Positions 1 to 7,974 of a stretch of DNA of 37,479 nucleotides are shown piece after piece. Source of the stretch: JACDAF01 sp036276035. Its GTDB lineage: Bacteria > Chloroflexota > Limnocylindria > P2-11E. The notes beneath the pieces are model-generated. The model did not search any database. It was not told the origin of the DNA and saw nothing but the letters and a program-made list of their open reading frames with translations. Where the stretch lies: NCBI GenBank assembly GCA_036276035.1, contig DASUCM010000131.1:1-37479 (forward strand), given 5' to 3'. The position numbers were made by a program, and so were the translations under genes. Position 1 is the first letter of the stretch. Every line of letters begins with the position of its first letter.

Positions 1-210
1 ACGCACGACCTGGACGAGGCGGTCTACCTCGCCGACCGGGTGCTCGTCATGACCGCGCGCCCGGGGCGCATCAAGCGCGAGCTCGTCGTGGACCTGCCGC
101 GGCCGCGCGCGCCTGACATCATGGCCACGGCGCGCTTCCACGAGCTGCGTGACGAGATCCGCTCGCTCGTGCGCGACGAGGCGATCAAGACGATGGGGGC
201 AACGACATGA
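1..210 (+). CDS. ABC transporter ATP-binding protein, C-terminal fragment
   Basis: Only the last 69 codons are in the window. They open with the H-loop (THDLDEA, His at fragment residue 2), followed by the LADRVLVMTARPGRI stretch typical of the nitrate/sulfonate/taurine family of import ATPases (SsuB/TauB/NrtD-like). The rest is the usual helical tail (FHELRDEIRSLVRDE). The Walker motifs and signature lie upstream of the window. The stop codon overlaps the start of the FMN reductase (ATGA, 207-210), so the two are probably translationally coupled; an FMN reductase beside a sulfonate-type importer would fit a two-component desulfonation role, but that is inference. The substrate cannot be read from this fragment. 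Confidence 0.85.
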   Translation, partial: THDLDEAVYLADRVLVMTARPGRIKRELVVDLPRPRAPDIMATARFHELRDEIRSLVRDEAIKTMGATT

Positions 211-761
211 AGATCCTCGGTATCTGCGGGAGCCTGCGGGCAGCCTCGCTGAACCGGCTCCTCCTGCGAGCGGCGCAGGAGCAGGCGCCGGCAGGCACGA
301 CCATCGACGTCGCCGATCTCCACGGCATCCCCGTCTTCAACGAGGACGTGGAGATCAAGGGCGATCCCGACGCGGTCCGCCGGCTGAAGGAGCGCATCCG
401 CGACGCCGACGCGGTGCTCATCGCGACGCCCGAGTACGCGTGGGGCGTGCCGGGCGTGCTGAAGAACGCCCTCGATTGGGTGTCTCGCCCGACGGGGCAG
501 TCCACCCTGAAGCAGAAGCCGGTCGCGGTGATGGGCGTGTCGAACGGCTTCTGGGGCACGACGCGCGCGCAGCTGCAGCTGCGCCAGACGCTCACCTACC
601 ACGACGCGCTGACGCTCCAGTCGCCGTGGGTCTACGTCCCGATGGGCAGGGAGAAGTTCGACGGGTCCGGGGCGCTCACGGACGAGCGGGCGCGGCAGCA
701 GGTGAAGGAGCTCGTCGCCGCGCTCGTCGCCTGGACCGAGCGGGTGACGCCGCGCGCTTGA
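207..761 (+). CDS. NADPH-dependent FMN reductase family protein
   Basis: 184 aa, the usual length of the flavodoxin-like FMN_red family (SsuE/ChrR/ArsH-like), which reduces FMN or quinones with NAD(P)H. The N-terminal phosphate-binding loop GSLRAASLNR (residues 8-17) and the flavin/dimer motif PEYAWGVPGVLKNALDW (about residues 74-90) are both present, so the fold assignment is firm. The start is the ATG that overlaps the stop of the ABC ATPase gene, and the stop overlaps the TTG of menA (TTGA). These overlaps place it mid-operon. It could supply reduced flavin to a monooxygenase linked to the upstream transporter or act on quinones made with MenA; the sequence does not decide. Confidence 0.88.
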   Translation: MKILGICGSLRAASLNRLLLRAAQEQAPAGTTIDVADLHGIPVFNEDVEIKGDPDAVRRLKERIRDADAVLIATPEYAWGVPGVLKNALDWVSRPTGQSTLKQKPVAVMGVSNGFWGTTRAQLQLRQTLTYHDALTLQSPWVYVPMGREKFDGSGALTDERARQQVKELVAALVAWTERVTPRA

Positions 762-1648
762 GCGCGCGCGTCTTCGTCGCGGCGGCGCGCCCGCGCACGC
801 TCTCCGCGGCGATCGTCCCGGTCCTCGTCGGCTCCGCGGTCGCGGCCGCCCGCGGTGCGTTCCGGGCCGACGTGTTCGTCGCGGCACTCGTCGCATCGCT
901 GCTCATCCAGATCGGTGCGAACTACGCGAACGACGTCTCGGACCACCTGCGCGGTGCCGACACCGCGGAGCGCCTCGGCCCGCCGCGTGCGACGGCCCTC
1001 GGCCTCGTCTCCCCCCGCGCGATGATGGCGGCCGCCGGGGTCGCGTTCGGGTCCGCGCTCGTGCTCGGCCTCTACCTCGTCTCGGTCGGTGGCGTGCCCG
1101 TGCTCCTCGTCGGCCTCGCGTCGATCGCCGCCGCGGTGCTCTACACGGGCGGCCCCTGGCCGCTCGGCTACCACGGGCTCGGCGACCTCGTGTGCTTCGT
1201 GTTCTTCGGGCTCGTCCCCGTCGCGACGATGGACTTCCTGCACTCCGGCTCGGTCTCCGCGGCCGCGTGGTGGGCCGCCGTGCCGGTCGCCTGCATCGTC
1301 ACCGCGATCCTCGTCGTGAACAACCTGCGCGACCTCGAGCAGGACCGGGCGGTGGGGAAGCGCACGTTCGCGGTGCTCCTCGGCCGCATGGGCACGCGGG
1401 TCTGGTACTCGGTGCTCCTCGCCGCCGCCTACGTCGTGCCGCTCCTCGGCTGGGCCTTCGAGATCTTCCCGCTCGCGATCTTCCTCGTCGCGCTCACGGC
1501 GCCGCTCGCGCAGAAGCTCGGCGACACCGTGTCGCACCGGGAAGGCCGCGAGCTGAACGCCGCGCTCGCGGGGACGAGCCGGCTGCACCTGCTCTTCGGC
1601 GCGCTCCTCTCGGCCGGCCTCCTCCTCTCGCGCTTCCGCCCGATCTGA
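758..1648 (+). CDS. menA: 1,4-dihydroxy-2-naphthoate polyprenyltransferase (UbiA family)
   Basis: 296 aa integral membrane prenyltransferase, normal length for MenA, which attaches the isoprenoid tail to DHNA in menaquinone synthesis. The first Asp-rich motif is NYANDVSDHLRGAD (around residue 50) and the second is NNLRDLEQDRAVGKRT (around residues 188-203), the MenA-type variant. About eight hydrophobic segments are visible. I chose TTG at 758 because it gives the typical start MSARVFVAAARPRTL and makes a TTGA overlap with the stop of the FMN reductase; the frame stays open far upstream, but that part has no homologous character. A GC-rich hairpin follows the stop. Confidence 0.9.
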   Translation: MSARVFVAAARPRTLSAAIVPVLVGSAVAAARGAFRADVFVAALVASLLIQIGANYANDVSDHLRGADTAERLGPPRATALGLVSPRAMMAAAGVAFGSALVLGLYLVSVGGVPVLLVGLASIAAAVLYTGGPWPLGYHGLGDLVCFVFFGLVPVATMDFLHSGSVSAAAWWAAVPVACIVTAILVVNNLRDLEQDRAVGKRTFAVLLGRMGTRVWYSVLLAAAYVVPLLGWAFEIFPLAIFLVALTAPLAQKLGDTVSHREGRELNAALAGTSRLHLLFGALLSAGLLLSRFRPI

Positions 1649-1653
1649 CCGGG

Positions 1654-1672
1654 GACCCCGCCCGGCGGGGTT
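1654..1672 (+). terminator. GC-rich hairpin after menA
   Basis: ACCCCG (1655-1660) pairs with CGGGGT (1666-1671) around a 5-nt loop, with one more G-U pair outside. There is no U-tract, as is common in GC-rich genomes. The distal arm touches the TAGGCT (1672-1677) that could be the -10 box of the next gene. Confidence 0.45.
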
Positions 1673-1687
1673 AGGCTCGGGCCCGCA

Positions 1688-3298
1688 GTGCGTGCGAACG
1701 CCGCGGTCCAGCAGGCCGTCGAACGCGAGGCGGCGCCGATCAGGAAGGACGAGGCGCGCGTCGGCGTGGTCTTCGTGCACGGCATCGGGCAGCAGGCGGA
1801 GAGCGACGCGATCCGCGAGTTCGGCGGGCACCTCCTGCGCTGGCTCCGCGAGTGGCACGAGGCGCGCGGCCTGCCGCTGGAGGTCGAGCGGTCGGTCCTC
1901 AGCTACGGCGACCGCGGCGAGCCGCCGGCGCGCTTCTCGGTCCGCATCCCGGGCGGCGCCGCCGGTCCGGCGCAGACGTGGGTCTTCGCGGAGGCCTGGT
2001 GGGCGGCGCGCCTGCGCGCGCCGAGCTTCCCGCGGATGGTCGGCTGGGGCTGGATCGTCGTCACGCGCGTGCTCCAGCGGCTCGCGGACAGCGCCGAGCG
2101 CAACGCGACCGGGCACACCGAGCGGACCCGGCCGGCCACCGAGCGCGCCATCCGGCTCGTCTCCGCGCTCTTCCTCTTCATCGGGTACGCCGCGGCGATG
2201 CTCGTCGCGCTCCCGCTCATCCTCGTGCTCTTCGTCCTCGCGCAGCTGCCCGGGCCGTTCGAGCGCATCGTCCTCGGCATCCGGCTGTTCGTCGTCGAGC
2301 AGATCGGCGACTTCTACACGTTCCTCCACGACGACGTGCAGGCGCTCCACATCCGGAGCGCCGTCGCGTACGCGATCGACTACCTCGTCACGAAGGAGGA
2401 GTGCGAGCGCATCGTCGTCATGGCGCACTCGCAGGGCTCCGTCGTCGCCTTCGACGCCCTGAGCGCGGAGAAGATCGCGCACATCGGCGCGGTCTCGACG
2501 CTCGTGACGGTCGGCGGCGCGCTGAACAATGCCTTCCTCCTCAAGTCGAAGCGCTCGACACGCCTCGAGCGCGAGCTTCCGCCACACATCCGCTGGCTCG
2601 ACGTCTGGGCCGACTACGACCCGGTCTCGGGCGGGCGCCTCGTGCGGCGCGGCCACCCGGTGCGTTGGGAGGATCTCCCGATCCTGAACGAGCTGAACGT
2701 CATCACCGACCACGGGGCGTACTTCACGAACCGCGAGGAGTTCCTCTCGCGCCTCGCGCAGGAGATCGACTCGCCGGCCGACCACCGGACATCGCGCTTC
2801 TTCCCCGGAGAGGCGGCGTTCGCGCGTTGGCGGGACCGCCGGCGCGACCGCGTCCTCGCGATGGTCGCGTGGCGCCTCGCGGCGTTCGTCCTCTTCGGCT
2901 ACGCGATGTGGCAGCGGCTGCGGCCGTTCGACCGTCTCGGCGCGGACGGCGAGGCCGCGTGGCTCTGGCTCGGGCGGCTGCCGGTGGTCGGCGGCGTCGT
3001 CGACGCGCTCGGCGGGCTCGCGCGGTGGATCGCGCTCGGTCCGCCGGCGACCGACGTCCTCGCGCGCGTCCTCGGGGTCGCCGTCTGGGGCATCGCGTAC
3101 ACGCTGCTCTTCCTCGCGCTGTACGTCCTCGTGTTCACGCCGTGGCACGAGTCGGAGGGCCGGCGCTCCGTCGGACCCGACGCGCCGCCGTCGCGCGGTC
3201 AGGCGCTCGCGATCGCGATCACCTCCGCGCTCGTCCTGTTCGGCCTCACCGTCGGCGCGGCCACGATCGCGGACCTCCCCCCGCTGCCGCGGCCATAG
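1688..3298 (+). CDS. Membrane-anchored alpha/beta hydrolase-like protein
   Basis: 536 aa. An alpha/beta hydrolase core is visible: an oxyanion-type HGIGQQ near the N-terminus (His31), a nucleophile elbow AHSQGS with Ser248, an acidic candidate Asp309 or Asp311 (WADYDPVSGG) and His342 (TDHGAYF). This core is interrupted by a hydrophobic stretch at about 157-190, and three more hydrophobic segments follow at about 396-413, 463-485 and 505-527. The catalytic half is therefore probably held at the membrane. A lipase/esterase activity is plausible but the substrate is unknown. The start is GTG 1688; a TAGGCT hexamer lies 10 nt before it and no Shine-Dalgarno is seen. It converges with the efflux operon, with 27 bp between stops. 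Confidence 0.75.
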   Translation: MRANAAVQQAVEREAAPIRKDEARVGVVFVHGIGQQAESDAIREFGGHLLRWLREWHEARGLPLEVERSVLSYGDRGEPPARFSVRIPGGAAGPAQTWVFAEAWWAARLRAPSFPRMVGWGWIVVTRVLQRLADSAERNATGHTERTRPATERAIRLVSALFLFIGYAAAMLVALPLILVLFVLAQLPGPFERIVLGIRLFVVEQIGDFYTFLHDDVQALHIRSAVAYAIDYLVTKEECERIVVMAHSQGSVVAFDALSAEKIAHIGAVSTLVTVGGALNNAFLLKSKRSTRLERELPPHIRWLDVWADYDPVSGGRLVRRGHPVRWEDLPILNELNVITDHGAYFTNREEFLSRLAQEIDSPADHRTSRFFPGEAAFARWRDRRRDRVLAMVAWRLAAFVLFGYAMWQRLRPFDRLGADGEAAWLWLGRLPVVGGVVDALGGLARWIALGPPATDVLARVLGVAVWGIAYTLLFLALYVLVFTPWHESEGRRSVGPDAPPSRGQALAIAITSALVLFGLTVGAATIADLPPLPRP

Positions 3299-3301
3299 CG
3301 A

Positions 3302-3317
3302 CCCGCTCGCGTGCGGG
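3302..3317. terminator. Weak hairpin between convergent genes
   Basis: CCCGC (3302-3306) and GCGGG (3313-3317) can pair around a 6-nt loop in the 27-bp gap between two convergent stop codons. It is short and lacks a U-tract, so the position is the main support. Confidence 0.3.
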
Positions 3318-3325
3318 CGCCGGCG

Positions 3326-3874
3326 CTACCGCCCGGTCGGGCTCGGGCTCGCGCCCGGAACGCGGCCGCCGCCGAGACCGGGCCGCTGGCCGCCGAAGAC
3401 CTGCTGCAGCGCACCGCCGCCGACGAGCACGGCGTTCGCGCTCACGGTCCCGGTCGCCGCGTCCGTCGTCCCGACGATGGTCACCTGGTCGCCCGGCTTC
3501 AGGTCGGCGAGCTTGATCTCCTGCTCGACGGTGCGCAGGACGCGCGTGTCGGTGCCGACGAGCGCGATCGTCGACGTGACCGCCGGCGTCGCGCCGGCCG
3601 CGCCCCCGGCCGCGGGCTGGCGGACCTCGACGGTGATGGAGCCGTCGTTCACCGACAGGATGCGGCCGACGGTCGGGGCCGCGCCGCCGAGCACGCCCTG
3701 CCCGCCGAGCGCCGCGCGGCGCGCCTGCTGCGCGGCGGTACCGCCCGCCGTCGTGCTCGGCGTGGCTTGATCGCCGCGCGACGGACCGAGCATCGTGCCG
3801 CTGGCGAAGCCACCGCCGAAGAGCGCGATGGACACCACAAGCGCGAGGACCATCTGTGTCGACCGTGCGTTCAT
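3326..3874 (-). CDS. Exported small protein, DUF5666-like
   Basis: 182 aa. The N-terminal hydrophobic segment (residues 8-30, MVLALVVSIALFGGGFASG) is a signal peptide or signal anchor. A low-complexity Ala/Gly/Thr linker leads into a small beta-rich domain of about 80 residues (GRILSVNDGSITVEV ... LKPGDQVTIVGTTD), which resembles the OB-like DUF5666 proteins. The tail is Gly/Pro-rich. The ATG is preceded by GGAGAG at a normal distance, so this one has a Shine-Dalgarno. It is the last gene of the efflux operon, 43 bp after the permease. The function is unknown; an extracytoplasmic accessory role to the efflux pump is only an inference. Confidence 0.7.
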   Translation of the reverse strand: MNARSTQMVLALVVSIALFGGGFASGTMLGPSRGDQATPSTTAGGTAAQQARRAALGGQGVLGGAAPTVGRILSVNDGSITVEVRQPAAGGAAGATPAVTSTIALVGTDTRVLRTVEQEIKLADLKPGDQVTIVGTTDAATGTVSANAVLVGGGALQQVFGGQRPGLGGGRVPGASPSPTGR

Positions 3875-3917
3875 CTGTGCTCTCCTTCACTGCTTCGCAT
3901 AGGCCCTTGGTCCGTGG

Positions 3918-5189
3918 TCACTCGTAGCGCAGCGCCTGGATGGGGTGCAGGCGCGCCGCGCGCATCGCGGGATAGAGGCCGAAGACGATCCCGATCGCCA
4001 CCGACACGCCGACCGCGACCGCGACCGTGCCGGCGGTGATGACGACGAGGACGTCCGGCTGCAGCCGCTTCACGACCTCGGTGATGCCCCAGCCGAGCAG
4101 GATCCCGAGGATGCCGCCGGTGCCCGTGAGCGCGATCGCCTCGATGAGGAACTGCATGAGGATGTCGCGCCGCCGCGCGCCGACGGCCTTGCGGATGCCG
4201 ATCTCCCGCGTCCGCTCGTTCACCGAGACGAGCATGATGTTCATGATCCCGATCCCGCCGACCAGGAGCGAGATCCCGCCGATCGAGCCGAGCAGGATCG
4301 TGAACGTCGTCGTGATCGTCGAGAGCGCCGCGAGCGTGTCGTTCTGGTTCGTGACGGTGAAGTCCGCGGCCGCGGGATCCTCGATCTTGTGGCGCTGCAG
4401 GAGCACCGCCCGCACGTCCTCGGTCGTCTGCGCCATCGCCTCCGACGACGCGGCCTTGATGACGATCGCGTTCACCACATTCGTCCGCCCGGTGAGCACG
4501 CGCTGCGAGGTCGTCGCGGGCACAAGGATCTGGTCGTCGCGGCTGAAGCCGAAGGTCGTCCCCTTCGCCTCGAGCACGCCGATCACCTTGAAGTTGATGA
4601 TCCGGGCGCGCTGCGCGCCTCCGCCGGGGCCGGCGGGTCCTGCCTGCCGCAGCTGGATCGCCTGCCCGACCGGATCCGCGTCGCCGAAGAGATTCGCGGC
4701 CGTGAGGGCACCGATCACGGCGACCTGCGCGTTCAGGTTGAGATCCGTTTCGGTGAAGAACTCGCCGGAGGCGAGCGTCCAGTCGCGGACCATGGGGTAC
4801 TCGACGGTCACGCCCGTCACCTGCGTGTTCCAGTTCGTGCCCGCCGCCGTCACCTGCCAGCGGCCGGCTTGCTGCTCCGCCTCGATGGCGCGGATCGAGT
4901 CACCGAGCTGCTCGCGCAGCGACCGCATGTCGTCGAGGGTCAGGCTCTGCGCCTGCGCCCCCGCGCCGCGGAGCGCGTCGGCGGTCTGCGCTCCCGGCGT
5001 GACCGTGACGAGGTTCGACCCGAGCGAGAGGACGGTCTGCTGCACGCGCTCGGACGCGCCGTTGCCGACGGCGACCATCGCGATCACCGCCGCGACCCCG
5101 ATCACGACCCCGAGCATCGTGAGCGAGCTGCGCAGCTTGTTCACGACGAGCGACTGGAGCGCCGAGCGCAGCGAGTCGAGGAGCTTCAA
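3918..5189 (-). CDS. MacB-like ABC transporter permease
   Basis: 423 aa, the size of the permease-only form of the MacB/FtsX family. The first transmembrane helix is near residues 20-42 (SLTMLGVVIGVAAVIAMVAVG), followed by a large extracytoplasmic MacB_PCD domain, then three C-terminal helices with the family signature GIGIMNIMLVSVNERTREIG and IRKAVGARRRDI. The C-terminus PIQALRYE is typical. MacB-type systems use mechanotransmission to drive export of peptides, lipids or drugs together with an RND-type adaptor. The TTG start at 5189 overlaps the TGA of the ATPase gene (TTGA), so the two are coupled. The substrate is unknown. Confidence 0.92.
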   Translation of the reverse strand: MKLLDSLRSALQSLVVNKLRSSLTMLGVVIGVAAVIAMVAVGNGASERVQQTVLSLGSNLVTVTPGAQTADALRGAGAQAQSLTLDDMRSLREQLGDSIRAIEAEQQAGRWQVTAAGTNWNTQVTGVTVEYPMVRDWTLASGEFFTETDLNLNAQVAVIGALTAANLFGDADPVGQAIQLRQAGPAGPGGGAQRARIINFKVIGVLEAKGTTFGFSRDDQILVPATTSQRVLTGRTNVVNAIVIKAASSEAMAQTTEDVRAVLLQRHKIEDPAAADFTVTNQNDTLAALSTITTTFTILLGSIGGISLLVGGIGIMNIMLVSVNERTREIGIRKAVGARRRDILMQFLIEAIALTGTGGILGILLGWGITEVVKRLQPDVLVVITAGTVAVAVGVSVAIGIVFGLYPAMRAARLHPIQALRYE

Positions 5190-5920
5190 GCCGGCACCAT
5201 GACGGCGAGCTCGTGCTCGGCGCGCCGCGGCGCGAGGATGCGCTCGTCCGCCGAGACCTTGCCGTCGCGCATGCGCACGATGCGCTTGCAGTACGCGGCG
5301 ACGTCCGCCTCGTGGGTCACCATGACGACCGTCTTCCCGGCGTCGTTCAGGCGCTGGAAGATCGAGAGGATCTCCACGCTCGAGCGCGAGTCGAGGTTCC
5401 CCGTGGGCTCGTCCGCGAGGATGAGCGCTGGATCGTTCAGGAGCGCGCGCGCGATCGCGACGCGCTGCTGCTGCCCGCCGGAGAGCTCGGTCGGCCGGTG
5501 GTGCATGCGGTCGCCGAGGCCGACCTGCGCGAGGGCCTCCTCCGCGCGCGCCCGGCGCCCGCGCCGGTCCCCTCCGTACAGGAGGGGGAGCTCGACGTTC
5601 TCGATCGCGTTGAGGCGGGGCAGCAGGTTGAAGGTCTGGAACACGAAGCCGACCTGCGCGTTCCGGATCGCGGCGAGCTGGTCGTCGTTCAGCGTGCCGA
5701 CGTCCTGGCCGGCCAGCACGTAGCGGCCGCTGTCGGGCACGTCGAGGCAGCCGACGATGTTCATCATCGTGGACTTCCCCGAGCCGGACGGTCCCATGAT
5801 CGCGACGAACTCGCCGGCGCGGATGTCGAGGTCGACGCCGCGCAGGGCGTGCACGATGTTGTCCTTGCCCATGCGATAGGTCTTCGTGACGCCGCGCAGC
5901 GCGAGGACCGGCTGGATCAC
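5186..5920 (-). CDS. MacB/LolD-type ABC transporter ATP-binding protein
   Basis: 244 aa. All nucleotide-binding motifs are intact: Walker A GPSGSGKST (43-51), Q-loop Gln95, signature LSGGQQQR (146-153), Walker B LILADE (166-171) and H-loop VTHEAD. The sequence belongs to the LolD/MacB group, which pairs with FtsX/MacB-fold permeases such as the next gene. The start is GTG at 5920, sharing a GTGA overlap with the adaptor stop; the stop overlaps the permease TTG. The three-gene unit is thus tightly coupled. Confidence 0.94.
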   Translation of the reverse strand: MIQPVLALRGVTKTYRMGKDNIVHALRGVDLDIRAGEFVAIMGPSGSGKSTMMNIVGCLDVPDSGRYVLAGQDVGTLNDDQLAAIRNAQVGFVFQTFNLLPRLNAIENVELPLLYGGDRRGRRARAEEALAQVGLGDRMHHRPTELSGGQQQRVAIARALLNDPALILADEPTGNLDSRSSVEILSIFQRLNDAGKTVVMVTHEADVAAYCKRIVRMRDGKVSADERILAPRRAEHELAVMVPA

Positions 5921-7878
5921 CGGATCTGCACGCCGCCACCGCCGAGGCGCTGCTGGATCTGCTGCTGCTGCTGCTGCGTCGTGGTCGTTCCCGTTCGCGG
6001 CGCGGGGAGCACGACGAGGTCGCCCTCCTCCAGGCCGCTCACGACCTCGGTGACGCTGTCGGTCGCGATGCCGAAGACGACTTCGGCGTCGACGGGCCTG
6101 CCGTCGCGCATGACCTGCACCCCGCGCCGGCCGCCGGTGCTGCGGATCGCGAGGTTCGGCACGGTGAGCACGTTCGTCTTGCTCACGAGGATGACGCTCG
6201 CCGTGCCGGACATCCCCGGGCGCACCGCCGCGTCGGGCACGTCGACCGTCACGTCGACCCCGTAGACGGGCACGCCCTGCTGGATCGTCGCGACCGGGTC
6301 GATCCCCGTGACCTTCCCGGTCATGCGCGACCCCGCACCGACCGCGTCGACGGTCACGGTCGCGACCTGGCCGAGCCGGAGCTTCGCGACGTCCGCCTCG
6401 CCCACCGTGCCGTGCAGCTGGAGCGTCGTGACGTTCGCGATCGAGAGGAAGGGGCTCGCCGCCGTCCCCGATGCCGCCTCGCCGACCTGGCCGGTGAGCG
6501 CCGCGACGACGCCGGGCGCGGGCGCGCGCAGCGCCGCGTTCGCGAGGGTGTTCTGCGCGGTCTGCAGCGCGAGCTCCGCCTGCAGCACCGACGCGTACGC
6601 GGTGGCGATGTCCGAGGACTTCGGGGCTGCCGCGGTCCGCGCGTACGACGCCTGCGCCGACGCGAGCGCGCTCTCCGCGTTCGCGATCGAGCTCGCGCCG
6701 CGCTCCTGCGCCGCCGGCACCGCCTGGGTCGCGCTCACGAGGCCGTTCGCGATCGCGTCCGTCACCGTGTTGAGGGTCGTGCCCGCCTGGGCCAGGCGCG
6801 ACTTCGCGCTCGACGCGAGCTGCTGCGCGGCGATGACGCGGTCGGTGAGGAAGCGGAGGCCTTCGCGGAGGCTGTCGAAGTCGGTCTGCTGCCGCGCGCT
6901 CGAGCTGTTCAGCGTGGCGAGGGCGGACGCGATCGAGCTCTGCGGGCCGCTGAGCTGACCGTTCACGACGTCGATCGCCGCATTCAGCCGCGTCACGGCG
7001 GACTGGTACGCGATCAGGCTCGACTGGTAGCCGCCGGCCGCGGCGCTCGTGTCCGCACCCGACGCGAGGACGCTGTCAAAGGTGCCGGCAGAGGCGAGGA
7101 GCGCGGCCTGTGCCGCGCCGAGCTCGGTGAGCGCGTCCCGCAGCAGCGTCGACGCGGCGCTCACGGCCGTCGCGAGCGGCGCGGTCGCGCCGCCGAGCGA
7201 GGTCTGGACGGTGCGCGCGTCGGTGCTGCCCGGTAGCGCGTAGGCGATCGTGAGCATGTCGCCGTGCTGCCGCTGGAGGTCCGACACGGCCTGCGTGAGG
7301 GCATCGGCGTCGGTGCGGACCTGCGCGACGAGCGCGGAGAAGTTCGTCCGCGCGACCGTGTAGCCGCCCGTCACCCTCGCGAGCGTCTGCTTCGCCGTCG
7401 CCACGTCCGTCTCCGCCGTGCGGCGCGCGGTCTCGAGCGAGCGCTGCGCGTTCGCGACGGAGGTCGCCGCGGCCGCGACGTCCTCCGGCAGCGCGCCCGC
7501 GAGCGCCTGCTCGTAGCGCGCCTGCGCGGAGGTGAGGTTCGCCTGCGCCTGCGCGACCGCGACCTCGAGCGTCGCCGTGTCGAGCCGCGCCAGGAGCTGG
7601 CCCGCCGTGACGCGGTCGCCGACCTTCACGAGGATCTCCGCGACGCGTCCCGAGGTCTGGAAGTTCAGGCGGATGGTCCCGCCGGCGTTCACGGAGCCCG
7701 ACACCGCGACGGTCTGCGTGACGCTCGCTCGCGTCACCGGCGCGGTGCGCGTCTCCGCGGCCGCCGGCGACGACGTGATCCGCCCGATGAGGATGGGCGT
7801 GCCGATCAGGACCGCGACGAGCGCGCCGACGAGCGCACGCCCCGGCCAGGTGCCGATGAGACCCGCGAACACGCCCAA
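5917..7878 (-). CDS. Periplasmic adaptor (HlyD/MacA-like) of the ABC exporter
   Basis: 653 aa, longer than the usual 350-450. Order: N-terminal membrane anchor (about 11-28), first lipoyl half (about 60-115), a very long Ala/Gln-rich alpha-helical hairpin (about 115-450), second lipoyl half (APAPGVVAALTGQVGEAASG), beta-barrel (GTVGEADVAKLRLGQ) and membrane-proximal domain (VPNLAIRSTGGRRGVQVMRDG). It ends in a short Gln-run followed by GGGG. The family links a MacB-type permease to the exterior. TTG at 7878 is chosen because GGAGG lies 6 nt before it. It heads the operon; a TACATT -10 candidate and three spaced CTnAGA-type repeats are upstream. Confidence 0.88.
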   Translation of the reverse strand: MGVFAGLIGTWPGRALVGALVAVLIGTPILIGRITSSPAAAETRTAPVTRASVTQTVAVSGSVNAGGTIRLNFQTSGRVAEILVKVGDRVTAGQLLARLDTATLEVAVAQAQANLTSAQARYEQALAGALPEDVAAAATSVANAQRSLETARRTAETDVATAKQTLARVTGGYTVARTNFSALVAQVRTDADALTQAVSDLQRQHGDMLTIAYALPGSTDARTVQTSLGGATAPLATAVSAASTLLRDALTELGAAQAALLASAGTFDSVLASGADTSAAAGGYQSSLIAYQSAVTRLNAAIDVVNGQLSGPQSSIASALATLNSSSARQQTDFDSLREGLRFLTDRVIAAQQLASSAKSRLAQAGTTLNTVTDAIANGLVSATQAVPAAQERGASSIANAESALASAQASYARTAAAPKSSDIATAYASVLQAELALQTAQNTLANAALRAPAPGVVAALTGQVGEAASGTAASPFLSIANVTTLQLHGTVGEADVAKLRLGQVATVTVDAVGAGSRMTGKVTGIDPVATIQQGVPVYGVDVTVDVPDAAVRPGMSGTASVILVSKTNVLTVPNLAIRSTGGRRGVQVMRDGRPVDAEVVFGIATDSVTEVVSGLEEGDLVVLPAPRTGTTTTQQQQQQIQQRLGGGGVQIR

Positions 7879-7911
7879 GACCTTCCTCCGCGAAGCGACG
7901 CTGGGGCCAGA

Positions 7912-7917
7912 AATGTA
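7912..7917 (-). promoter_or_regulatory. Candidate -10 box of the efflux operon
   Basis: TACATT on the minus strand, about 35 nt upstream of the TTG start, which would leave a leader of roughly 27 nt carrying the GGAGG site. No clear -35 box is seen. Confidence 0.35.
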
Positions 7918-7939
7918 GGAGCGCGGCGCCAGGGCGGTC

Positions 7940-7966
7940 CTGAGAGAACGCTAAGAAGCCGTCAGA
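7940..7966. promoter_or_regulatory. Three helically phased repeats, possible OmpR-family regulator site
   Basis: CTGAGA (7940-7945), CTAAGA (7951-7956) and GTCAGA (7961-7966) are spaced 11 and 10 bp, about one helical turn, in the 96-bp gap between the divergent efflux operon and the MBL gene. OmpR/PhoB-class response regulators bind such direct repeats. The last copy overlaps the -10 candidate of the MBL gene. No regulator gene is nearby. Confidence 0.35.
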
Positions 7967-7968
7967 AT
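7963..7968 (+). promoter_or_regulatory. Candidate leaderless -10 box (MBL gene)
   Basis: CAGAAT lies 6 nt before the GTG start at 7975 and no Shine-Dalgarno is present between them, the arrangement of a leaderless transcript. Confidence 0.45.
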
Positions 7969-7974
7969 GCGGGC

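Noticed and set aside
632..3148. Long minus-strand frame of 838 codons
   Set aside because: It is antisense to menA and the hydrolase, rich in Arg, Glu, Asp and Pro, without domains. Such shadows are expected at this GC content.
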